Assembly (NCBI GenBank): GCA_964036665.1
Contig: OZ038532.1
Span: forward strand, 20,673,037-20,737,036
DNA from: Gordius sp. MW1
Lineage: Eukaryota > Nematomorpha > Gordioida > Gordea > Gordiidae
Direction of reading: 5' to 3'
DNA length: 64,000 bases
Positions within the stretch are counted from its first letter, which is position 1. Each line of letters opens with the position of its first letter. The translations under genes were made by a program, and so were the position numbers. Below are positions 55,752 through 64,000 of this stretch, one piece after another. The notes below the pieces were generated by a model that made no database searches, was not told the origin of the DNA, and saw only the letters and a list, made by a program, of their open reading frames with translations.

Positions 55752-56764
55752 TGGAACATTTTTATGACACCCTAACCGACCAATTTTCGTTAAAAGTATT
55801 TATCTAGCTCTTAAAATGACAATTATGACAATTGTCACCAAGCTAAGGTGACAAACTTAAATTTTAAGTTTGCAACATTTTTATGACACCCTAACCGACC
55901 AATTTTCGTTAAAAGTATTTATCTAGCTTTTAAAATGACAATTATGACAATTGTCACCAAGCTAAGGTGACAAACTTAAATTTTAAGTTTGCAACATTTT
56001 TATGACACCCTAACCGACCAATTTTCGTTAAAAGTATTTATCTAGCTTTTAAAATGACAATTATGACAATTGTCACCAAGCTAAGGTGACAAACTTAAAT
56101 TTTAAGTTTGCAACATATTTATGACACCCTAACCGACCAATTTTCGTTAAAAGTATTTATCTAGCTTTTAAAATCACAATTATGACAATTGTCACCAAGC
56201 TAGGTGACAAACTTAAATTTTAAGTTTGAAACATTTTTATGACACTATACCCCACCAATTTCCGTCAAAACAATTTATTTTGCTTCATAAACGACCATTA
56301 TGACAATTGTCACCAAATTAGCTTGACAAATGATTGATCCTTAAAATTATATTTTACAACTACGTATCAATATCAAAAATCACCCTCAACCATTATTATA
56401 ATCAAATCAGTACAATTAAAAAGCTACCATTAATTATAAATCTGAATTTTAAAATCACTTATAAAATTATATATTGTTTTTCCCCCACACCAAAACAGCT
56501 AAGCCAAACCAAAGGTCGACTTATAATAACAAGTAAAAACCTTTGGTTTACTAACAACATTCTGACTAAACCTAAAGGTTGGCTAAACAAAATAGGCCAA
56601 AAGACCTTGAGAACCTTTAGGTCTTTTCTCCAAGTATCGGCTAAACCTTAAAGGTCGACTAAGAAAACAGACCAAAAGACCTCGAGGTCTTTTTGAAAAA
56701 TAGACCAAGACTAAACCTTAGCCATAACCTGGTCGAAAACCCTTTGGTCTATTTTACAACACTA
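55752..56764. repeat. Right terminal inverted repeat with 4-unit array
   Basis: Inverse of 49602-51064 but shorter: four ~119 bp units (55752-56225), a diverged fifth to ~56330, then the ~435 bp unique part ending TTTTACAACACTA. The unique parts match with few differences, so the two ends have been kept alike despite different copy numbers. Confidence 0.92.
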
Positions 56765-58055
56765 CTACAACGAGAGAGTCTATTCTAACGTTATAATGGG
56801 ATTCTATATATACTGTCTATTTTTTACCCGCTTTCTCACACGGGGAGGGGGTGTTTTGCCCCCCCCCCTAATTTTTTACCCTCTTTCTGATGCGGGGGAG
56901 AGGGGGGGTGCAGGGGGTGTTTTGCCCCCTCCTTATTTTTTACCCTCTTTCTGATGCGGGGGAGAAAGGGGGGGGGGCAGAGGGGTGTTTTGCCCCCCCC
57001 CCCAATTTTTTTATCCTCTTTCTCACCCGGGGGGGGGGGGGGGTGTTTTGTCCCCCCCCCCCCAATTTTTTACCCTTTTTCTGATGCGGGGGAGAGGGGG
57101 GGCAGGGGGTGTTTTGCCCCCCCCCTTATTTTTTACCCTCTTTCTCACCCGGGGGGTAATTTTTACCCTCTTTCTCACCCAGGGGGGGGGGGCATGGGGG
57201 GTGTTTTGCCCCCACCCCTAATTTTTTACCCTCTTTCTCACCCGGGGAGGGGGGGGGGGGGTGTTTTGCCCCCCCCCCCCCAATTTTTTACCCTCTTTCT
57301 GATGCGGGTGAGAGGGGGGGGGGGGGGGCAGGGGGGTGTTTTGGCCCCCCCCCTAATTTTTTACCCTCTATCTGATGCCGGGGAGAGGGGGGGGGGGGGT
57401 GATAATCAATTTTAAAAAAAATATAAATTTTAATAGAAAATGTTGATTATGACATTTGTCACCACGGTGACCCCAAAAATTAACAAAAATGAAAGCGTTA
57501 AAAAGGGCTTTCCGGCCCCCCGGGTGATAAAGAGGGTAAAAAATAAGAAGAGGAGCGAATCACCCCCCCCCCCCTCTCCCCCGCATCAGAAAGAGGGTAA
57601 AAAATTAGGGGGGGGGGGGGCAAAACACCCCCCTGCCCCCCCTCTCCCCCGCATCAGAATGAGAGTAAACTCCCTTCCCGGGTGAGAAAGAGGGTAAAAA
57701 ATAATGGGGGGGGGGCAAAACACCCCCACCCCCTCCCCGGATGAAAAAGAGGGTAAAAAAATGGGGGGGGCAAAACACCCCGCTGCCCCTCCCCCCCCCC
57801 CCCCTCCCCGCATCAGAAAGAGGGTAAAAATTAAGTAGGGGGGCAACACCCCCTCCCCTTCCTTCCCGGGTGAGAAAGAGGGTAAAAAATAATGGGGGGG
57901 GGAACAAAACACCCCCCCCCCCCCGGGTGAAAAAGAGGGTAAAAAATTAGGGGGGGGGGCAAAACATCCCCCCTCCCCGGGTGAGAAAGAGGGTAAAAAA
58001 TAGAGAGTATATATAGAATCCCATTATAACGTTAGAATAGACTCTCTCGTTGTAG
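56765..58055. mobile_element. TA-flanked foldback of an inverted G/C-run minisatellite
   Basis: CTACAACGAGAGAGTCTATT... (56765) is the inverse of the sequence ending ...GACTCTCTCGTTGTAG (58055), with ~60 bp of near-perfect inverted ends and TA on each side (56763-56764, 58056-58057). Inside, ~10 units of 60-68 bp (TTACCCTCTTTCTGATGC, then G runs, GTGTTTTGCC, then C runs) occupy 56820-57400, and ~8 units in inverse orientation occupy 57520-58000. A ~120 bp AT-rich spacer lies between. A TA target suggests Tc1/mariner-type mobilisation. No transposase. Run lengths may be imperfectly assembled. Confidence 0.85.
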
Positions 58056-58100
58056 TACTTACAAATGGCGGTCACAATTGGCATCACTTTTTTAAAGCGA

Positions 58101-58123
58101 ATGAGCAGTCTATTTAGTCTATG
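58101..58123. repeat. Lone right end of the MITE family
   Basis: ATGAGCAGTCTATTTAGTCT then ATG matches the right terminus of the MITE copies at 13300, 27273, 30053 and 47542 with one change. The sequence before it does not match the MITE interior. Confidence 0.6.
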
Positions 58124-58846
58124 GTTGAATGCTACGTTTATCCCAAATGTGGATAACTCGAGTGCATAATTTCTGGTTGTTGGGCTTGCGTTCGCCTCTA
58201 TTAAGCAAACAATTTAGGTTTGTCTTTTCCATCAAGTTTATTACTCATTTTATTTATATAGCAGCTTATTGCAGCCCCCCCCCCCTAATTTGCGGAAATT
58301 TTTTATTCAAACTTTAAGATAATAAAAGATAATACTTATAAATAAGAAATAATTGAGTCAGTCCTCTTATAAATTGTGTGTTACCACCTACTTTGTAAAA
58401 AATTGTACCACCTTGACATATTTTGGTGAAAAGGTATATATTGAAGATGTGTAATTATTAGTATTCTTTTATCATTCAATACTGCTCCCTAGAGAGTGTT
58501 TGGGTATTTTAATGTATCTTACCTCCTTAATTTACACACTTTAAATTAAAAACTCTCTTGTTATTATTTATAAGTTTATTTTGTTAGAATGATATTCTTT
58601 AATTATTTATAATTGTTTAAAACATGTATGATTTTAAGTTTTAACATTGAGCAACTTAAATATATATTTATTTGAAGGATCCACCTTAAATGACCAATAT
58701 TTAAATTATAATCCAAACCTATCAATGTGTATATTTGATTTAATACTAAGTGGAATTCTTGACAAATTATATCATGTTCAAATTTCACTCATATAAGCAT
58801 GCTCAAATTTTACATTAACTTAAAATTGCAAGGAAAATGTTTAAAT
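58124..58846. other. AT-rich stretch without a gene
   Basis: A C run at 58275-58285; no gene or repeat recognised. Confidence 0.45.
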
Positions 58847-59058
58847 TGTAGAGGATAAATGACGAGGTGTAATGTACGCTTAAGTTCTATTATACTGGTG
58901 GAGTAAAAGACATGCAACACGTGTTATTCCTTTTTCCTATCGCGTTGTTATTCCTTTTTCCTTATCGCGTACTTTATTTTTATCGCATGTTTCTGCGCGC
59001 GCGTGTTCCTTGTAAAGTGGATTGATTTCTAATAAAGTCGAATCGAATAGATTCAACA
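58847..59058 (+). repeat. 5' LTR (212 bp)
   Basis: Contains GTTATTCCTTTTTCCTATCG twice with variation, and AATAAA 25 bp before its end. Confidence 0.93.
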
Positions 59059-59059
59059 T

Positions 59060-59075
59060 TGGCGTCGTGAGAACC
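59060..59075 (+). other. Primer binding site
   Basis: TGGCGTCGTGAGAACC, one base inside the LTR. It shares only the TGGCG start with the site of the related 2.8 kb element, so primer use may differ. Confidence 0.7.
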
Positions 59076-59118
59076 TACCGGGAAATAAATCAAAAGAGGA
59101 TATTCTGGGGAAACATTA

Positions 59119-59982
59119 TGGATTTATTCAGGTTAAGAGATTCGATCGAAACATTTCTCATTCAATTCGAGGCCAACATCAAGGCACAATCAGTGACGTT
59201 ATCGGATACCCAGAAAACGTGCAGGTTTCTAAGTTCGTTATCGGCGGAGGCATTTAAGGTTATCGCGGACGACGCGTACCCGGATAACCCTACCGAGTGG
59301 ACTTTCGAGGAAGCGACCAAGAGAGCAAAGAAGGTGTTTAAGGGGCAGACATGCCCTCTTGCGCAAAGGTTCATGTTTGGAAATATTCGACAGACGTTCG
59401 TGGAAGAACTCATGCGATATATTTGAAGGCTAAAAGAGGCATCAAAGGACTGCGGTTCTCAACCCGGAGAATTATCGGCCAGAATGCTCGATCAGCTGAT
59501 TTTAGGGCGCTACGACCCAACGGTGCAGGCTGCGTTGATGGCCGAAAAAGACCTCAAATGGGACAAGGCCGTGGAGATCGCCTTAGGTCGGGACACAATC
59601 GGAGAGGGTTTAAGGGCTATGCACCAGCCAGTGGACGAGGCATTTGCGGTCGACGCAACGAGGACGGGCCCGAGCATGACCAGGTTCGGCCATGCATTAG
59701 ATATTTTGACTATTGATTTATATGTTAATTACACCTTGATAACATTTCTTATGGACACGGGCTCCACCGTTACAATCGTGCCGGCTAACTTGTAGAAGGA
59801 GCGTTTACCGGTGCAAACAAACCCGAGACCTTCCGTACATGCGTTCGGCGGCAAGGAGATAAAGATTATCGGGGACGTAACAGCCTAGGCCCGTCTAGGT
59901 TCCACCCGGAAGCGTTTGCCGCTGTTAATGGCTGATGTAAAGAGACCGCCTTTACTCGGAACGAACTGGATAAAAGAGTTCT
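59119..59982 (+). pseudogene. Ty3 Gag-protease pseudogene
   Basis: The best start is ATG 59119 (MDLFRLRDSIETFL), matching the Gag start of the 2.8 kb element; an upstream ATG at 59022 lies in the LTR. FLSSLSAEAFKVI and KDLKWDKAVEIAL are Gag core segments. The frame passes a TGA at 59424 and continues unchanged. FLMDTGSTVTIVPANL holds the protease site (DTG ~59753), followed by a TAG where the relative has Trp, and another TAG near 59886. As in the relative, no CCHC knuckle is seen before the protease. Near 59980 part of the linker is lost and the frame shifts. Confidence 0.88.
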
Positions 59983-60025
59983 GAAAAAACGTAGGGAGCT
60001 AGCCAAATGGAATTCGCGAACCGTC

Positions 60026-60935
60026 ATGGAGCGCTACATAGTGAATTTCGTCGAGGAGAAGGCTCCAAAAGAGCCGCTCGTAACCAATAGACACGTCGAA
60101 GATATGGTTCGGCGGATGACGGTGCAGAAGGGGGCAATTCCGCAGGCGGTACGGGACATTGAAGTTGACGTGCCGATAGAAACCGGGGTTAAGCCAGTGT
60201 TCATTCCCGCGCGACGAGTTCCCTTAGCATGGAGGAGGGAGGTCGAGGAGGAATTGGACAAGTGGCTTAATGACAACATAATCGAGCCGATGGAATTTTC
60301 GCGCGGCAAGCCCGTTGGTGCCAGTGCGGAAGAGCGACGGGACCCTTAGGCTCTGCAGCGACTACCGATTTACCGTCAATAAATATGCTCAAGGGCTATT
60401 GTATCCCCTACCAAAGATCGACGAGCTTCTTAATCAGCTAGAGAATGCGGCAGTCTTCTCAAAGATCGATCTCACCAAGGCCTACCACCAGCTAAAGGTG
60501 AGTATAGAGACGAGTCACTTGCTAACAATTTCAACTCACAAAGGGTTATTTAGAGTGAATCGAATGCCGTTGCTTAAGTGTGTTGCAACCATGTTTCAGA
60601 AAACGATGGACCAAATATTCGGCGGTATGGAGGGTGTGGTAGTATATATCGATGATTTATTGGTAGTAGGGGATACGGAAGAGATCCACAACAGACGGTT
60701 GTATAGGGTGCTCACAACTTTACACGATTGGGGTTTCGTCCTAAATTTTGCCAAAAGCATGCTGGGTGTGACAGAAGTGACTTTCTTAGGCTACATCATC
60801 AGCAACAAGGGGGTACAGGTGAATTACGAGAAGGCTAGAGTGGTCCTGGAATGGAGACAACTAACAAATAAAAACGAAGTCAAATCCTTTTTGGGCCTAC
60901 ATCATATTTCGCGAAGTTTATCAAGAATTCGGTAG
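60026..60935 (+). pseudogene. Ty3 reverse transcriptase pseudogene
   Basis: MERYIVNFVEEKAPK opens the RT leader, followed by VFIPARRVPLAWRREVEEEL. A frameshift near 60310 is followed by LRLCSDYRFTVNKYAQG, FSKIDLTKAYHQ (first Asp), RMPLLKCVATMFQ and VVYIDDLLVVG (catalytic pair). The fragment ends FLGLHHISRSLSRI, where a deletion begins. RT residues are well kept; the gene is broken at both ends. Confidence 0.92.
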
Positions 60936-62287
60936 TTTACGGAATAAAGAAGTTTAATGATTTTGTACAGGGAAGAGAAATTTATATCCTAACGGACCAC
61001 AAGCCATTGTTAAACATTTTCGACCAAAGCAAAAGAGGGAAAGAACAGTGGTCGCCGCGGTTAATGCGGTGGGCTTTATTTGTCTCCGGTTATACAGCGA
61101 AGTTCGTTTATAGCAAGGGTAAAGATAACGCAGCTGATTTTTTATCAAGACGACCAAGCGAGCAGGCTTTCCAAGTTTCCGAAGAGGTACTAGAGGATAC
61201 CGCGAACGCGTTATCTCACTTGACGTTATACGACAGTACTCCGCCAGCGACGAGACGTTACGGCATCTCAAGGAATGGATAAAGGGGACGCAGAATGGCA
61301 CAGTAGTCGTGGGTAAGATGCGCCTCTACGAAAGGTACCTACCGAAGTTACACGAATCCATTGAGGTTATTTTCTACAAGGGACGACGGGTCCTCATTCC
61401 AGCCAGATTAAGGTACGCGGTGCTACAACGTTTACATAAGGGCCACGTGGCCTTAAGCGAATGCAGCAGGTGGCAGCGGAGTATGTATGGTGGCCGACAC
61501 TTATTCAGGATATCGCCAACCTAGCGAAAAATTGCAGGAAATGCAACTACACGGCCACAGCAGCAAAAAGGGCGCCATTGATTAAAGGTGAACAAAACTT
61601 TAGGCCTTGGAGCTAGGTACACGTGGATTTGTTTGGGCCGGTGCGCGGCAAGACGTATTTAGTCTTGGTGGATAACGGAACAAAATGGTTGTTCAAACTA
61701 GGAGATACGTCAACCTCAACCATAATAACAAAGCTGGCGGAGGTGTTCGCCAGGTTCGGTAGCCCATCAGTCCTGATATCGGATAACGGTCCGCAGTTTA
61801 GAAGCCAGGAGATTCGAGGATTTTTTAAGCGTAGGGGGATAAAACAAGGTTGGTCAGCACCCTATCACCCCGCGTCGAATGGATTGGCGGAAAGGTACGT
61901 GCGGCTAGCAAAGGAGGCGGTGGTACGCAATAGTTCCGAAATTGGGTTAAGCGGTTTCCTGGAAAATTACAGGGCGACTATCCACCCAGCGCCTGGGATA
62001 ACTCCTGCAGAAGGAATGCTAAGCGGAAAATTCGAACCGAGTGGGAGTTGTTACGGGAAAGCGAGCCTCAACATTGGACGGAGAGCGGGAAATCGAGCAC
62101 GTTCGGCGTAGGGGACAATGTGTGGGTACGCATGTTCTTAGGGCCCAACAAATGGGCGGAGGGATCTATAACAGCCAAGTTTGGTTGTCGCTCTTACATA
62201 GTTAGGGCCCTGGGGAGAAACCACCATCGACATTTGGATCAATTGAGACCAAGGAAAATATTGGACTGGAGAATGGTTGGAAATTGA
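60936..62287 (+). pseudogene. Ty3 RNase H end and integrase pseudogene
   Basis: At 60930 the RT connection joins directly to VYGIKKFNDFVQGREIYILT, so the first two-thirds of RNase H, including its first catalytic Asp, are deleted. DHKPLLNIFDQSKRGKEQW and DNAADFLSRRP follow. The integrase zinc region is near 61420-61560 (LHKGHVAL; CRKCNYT in another frame). DDE core: VDLFGPVRGKTYLVLVDNG, LISDNGPQFRS and SNGLAERYVR. The GPY/F-like MFLGPNKWAEGSITAKFG ends the domain. Frameshifts near 61265, 61470, 61600 and 62040. Confidence 0.9.
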
Positions 62288-62520
62288 AAATGGATGGCCC
62301 GACCGGAATACACCCGCGCGATCGAGTCCCATTGCAAACGAGCCAATAGATACAAGCCCCTTACAACGACGTCCGGTCAAGGTGCCCTGCCAATGATTCC
62401 CTATGACTATGCCGCTACAGATGCGGGTGAACACAATACCCTTCCCATGGCTCCGGAGCTTAACAACGCCCCGCCGGGGGTAGATACCCACGCCGGGTAC
62501 GACAGGCCCCAAGCCACCTA
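62288..62520 (+). pseudogene. C-terminal tail of the Ty3 polyprotein
   Basis: An open frame with TTTSGQGALPMIPYDYAATD and a Pro-rich end stops at TAA 62519, 32 bp before the 3' LTR. It is low in similarity to the tail of the minus-strand relative, so this is a variable region. Confidence 0.6.
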
Positions 62521-62552
62521 AAACAGTATCTTTGTGAAAAGGGGGGGGGGAG

Positions 62553-62755
62553 TGTAGAGGATAAATGACGAGGTGTAATCTACGCTTAAGTTCTATTATA
62601 CTGGTGGAGTAAAAGACATGCAACATGTGTTATTCCTTTTTCCTATCGCGTGATTGTTATTCCTTTTTCCTTATCGCGTTCCGCATGTTTCTGCGCGCGC
62701 GTGTTCCTTGTAAAGTGAATTGATTTTAATAAAGTCGAATCGAATAGATTCAACA
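62553..62755 (+). repeat. 3' LTR (203 bp)
   Basis: Preceded by AAAAGGGGGGGGGGAG. Differs from the 5' LTR by substitutions (e.g. GTAATC for GTAATG) and small indels in the TATCGCG region. Confidence 0.93.
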
Positions 62756-64000
62756 TAAATAATTAAAATACATCATTGGATTTTATATGAAATAATATGA
62801 ATAAATGATTTATTTTGTCATTCTTTGTACATGTTTTGTTAAGTTTTATCCCGTGACCTATTCAATATAAAAAAATATGAATATTTGCCACTCTTTATGC
62901 TTATCTTGTTAAGTTTTATTCTAGATAGAACTTACATTGCAAACTTACATTGCAATAATTTTTGTTATATTACATTATTTTTATAATGTTGAATATAGAA
63001 ACGGCAATGAAATTTGTTAATATCTATGATTGTATGCTAGGTTAGGTAATTTACAAGAGGGCGGCTTGTGTGAACCTATTAAAAAATTATGTGTAGAGCC
63101 ATCTAGCGGAATTTACTTTTTTAACATTCTTTAATATAATAATTCGCAATCGCAGTAACGTATATGTTTTACAGTATTATTAAAAAAAACTCATTCTTCA
63201 TTTTCAATCTATTTATAATTATCAAAATGTAGGATAAAACGAATCTTGTACGAAGTCCCTTTCTTATGCACCGTATCTTATAATAAATAGGCGATTACTT
63301 TAATAACTAGTTGTTATTACAGATGTACAAAAATTATAGACTGTCTGCATATGTATGTGTAAGAAGTTTATAGCGTTAGGAAAATACATAATCATTATTC
63401 TTTGAAAATCGATAATTTTTAATTATATTTTTAAATTAACACAATGTACGCGTGACACTTATCAATAAATTTTCCTTTAACATTAAGATATAATGATCCA
63501 AACACAATGTACTCATGCCACTTATCAATAAATTTTACTTTAACATTAATTTTATTTCATAAGTTCAATACACAATTGGACGACGGACATCTTATCTTAA
63601 AAATCCTTTACTTAACATCCCCTCTAACTGGGCAAATGAAGAAATTTATTTAGTTCGCTGAAGTTAATGTAATTTGATAATAGATATAATGAATATAAAT
63701 TGTCACCCAATTTTTAGACTTTTTCTCCGTTATTGTATAGAAAATTAAGTTATGATTATAAAAAATTAAAATATCAAGGTTAAAAAATGGCGGGACCTTA
63801 TAAGCGTAATTATCGATTCCAAAATTAAAGAGATGAATCGTATTAAACAATTTGGTACTAACTCGGAGAAGTGCATGAAAGGATATTGTTCTTCGAATTA
63901 AATGAAAATTTACTTTTATTCTAACCTTATAATATTGAAGCGGAATGTAGGCCAAACTTAAAGTTAACGTTTTTAACATATATTATTTACAACAATATTT
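62756..64000. other. AT-rich right end of the window
   Basis: A two-copy direct repeat of ~60 bp (CACAATGTAC ... CACTTATCAATAAATTTT) lies at 63441-63546. CCATCTAGCGGA at 63100 recurs near the ends of the two 2.1 kb duplicated segments (29290 and 49550). A 109-codon minus frame at 63650-63979 has no recognisable similarity and is probably chance. Confidence 0.5.

Larger units (their letters stand above)
49602..56764. mobile_element. 7.2 kb hAT element with kilobase-long inverted ends
   Basis: Outermost TAGTGTTGTAAAA and TTTTACAACACTA are hAT-like termini. The inverted match continues inward for over 1 kb: ~450 bp of nearly identical unique sequence, then arrays of ~119 bp units. A BED-finger hAT transposase lies inside on the minus strand (51430-53180). 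The unique interior right of it, 53.2-55.7 kb, is not explained. The 8 bp flanks do not match (CTTTGCGC on the left), partly because a second element is inserted exactly at the right edge. Long repeat-built ends are atypical for hAT, whose inverted repeats are usually under 30 bp. Confidence 0.85.
58847..62755 (+). mobile_element. Ty3 element related to the 2.8 kb copy, older and broken
   Basis: LTRs 58847-59058 (212 bp) and 62553-62755 (203 bp) start TGTAGAGGATAAATGACG and end ATTCAACA. Target duplication TAAAT lies at 58842-58846 and 62756-62760. The LTRs differ by several substitutions and small indels, so this insertion is older than the one at 2791. A TTGGCGTCGTGAGAACC primer site and an AAAAGGGGGGGGGGAG polypurine tract frame the coding region. 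Protein wording is close to the minus-strand element throughout (KYAQGLLYPLPKID, FLGYIISNKG), so they are one lineage. Confidence 0.95.

Noticed and set aside
56890..57912. Gly/Pro-rich protein-coding frames across the G/C-run minisatellite
   Set aside because: Frames exist on both strands only because the repeats lack stops; similar frames appear in every phase of the simple repeat.
58847..62755. Envelope gene making one of the LTR elements a retrovirus-like agent
   Set aside because: No frame with signal peptide, furin-like site or membrane anchor lies between integrase and 3' LTR in any of the Ty3 or BEL/Pao elements.
63650..63979. Host gene at the right end of the window
   Set aside because: The 109-codon frame is low complexity and AT-driven, rich in Ile, Tyr and Asn, with no splice context or recognisable motif.

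Overview
This is an AT-rich stretch of a metazoan nuclear genome, most likely an invertebrate, and it is essentially a nest of transposable elements. The reasons are the superfamily mix (Ty3/mdg4 retrotransposons of two lineages, BEL/Pao, RTE-type LINEs, a second LINE type, several hAT elements, a piggyBac-like MITE and long hairpin elements), GT-AG introns inside transposase genes, and the absence of operons, ribosome binding sites or prokaryotic genes. I cannot name the species; an arthropod fits but is not proven. I see no convincing host protein-coding gene, rRNA or tRNA anywhere in the 64 kb.

Layout. 0-2.8 kb: AT-rich, with a four-copy ~103 bp tandem repeat. 2.8-6.8 kb: a compact Ty3 element (minus strand) with two identical 183 bp LTRs and a TATTT target duplication. 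7.1-10.5 kb: a decayed CsRn1/mag-like Ty3 element lacking its reverse transcriptase, with a solo LTR inside its 3' LTR. 11.0-11.8 kb: a giant hairpin with two 368 bp arms. 12.8-16.1 kb: MITEs and RTE-type LINE 3' fragments. 18.15-19.94 kb: a terminal-inverted-repeat element made largely of tandem arrays. 22.7-25.0 kb: hAT remains. 25.1-27.0 kb: a non-autonomous LTR element inserted in a MITE. 27.3-29.3 kb: a ~2.1 kb segment repeated at 47.5-49.6 kb. 29.4-38.7 kb: a Ty3 3' end whose LTR is split by a LINE (itself hit by a MITE) and by a young BEL/Pao element. 38.7-41.2 kb: a broken RTE LINE. 41.9-47.5 kb: a MITE split by a hAT element, which carries a piggyBac-like MITE, a second hAT piece and a MITE built of GTCTC repeats. 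49.6-56.8 kb: a 7.2 kb hAT element with terminal inverted repeats over 1 kb long, made of ~119 bp repeat units. 56.8-58.1 kb: a TA-flanked inverted minisatellite rich in G and C runs. 58.8-62.8 kb: an older Ty3 element (plus strand) related to the one at 2.8 kb.

How the parts relate. The elements do not form a pathway; they record layered insertions that can be ordered from target site duplications and interrupted sequences. The youngest events by LTR identity are the 2.8 kb Ty3 element (no LTR differences seen) and the BEL/Pao element (one difference seen). Both carry internal deletions, so neither copy looks autonomous. The least ordinary structures are the hAT element with repeat-array termini, the G/C-run foldback beside it, and the 368 bp hairpin with a diverged half copy 6 kb away. 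All family assignments come from reading motifs by eye; no database search was run.
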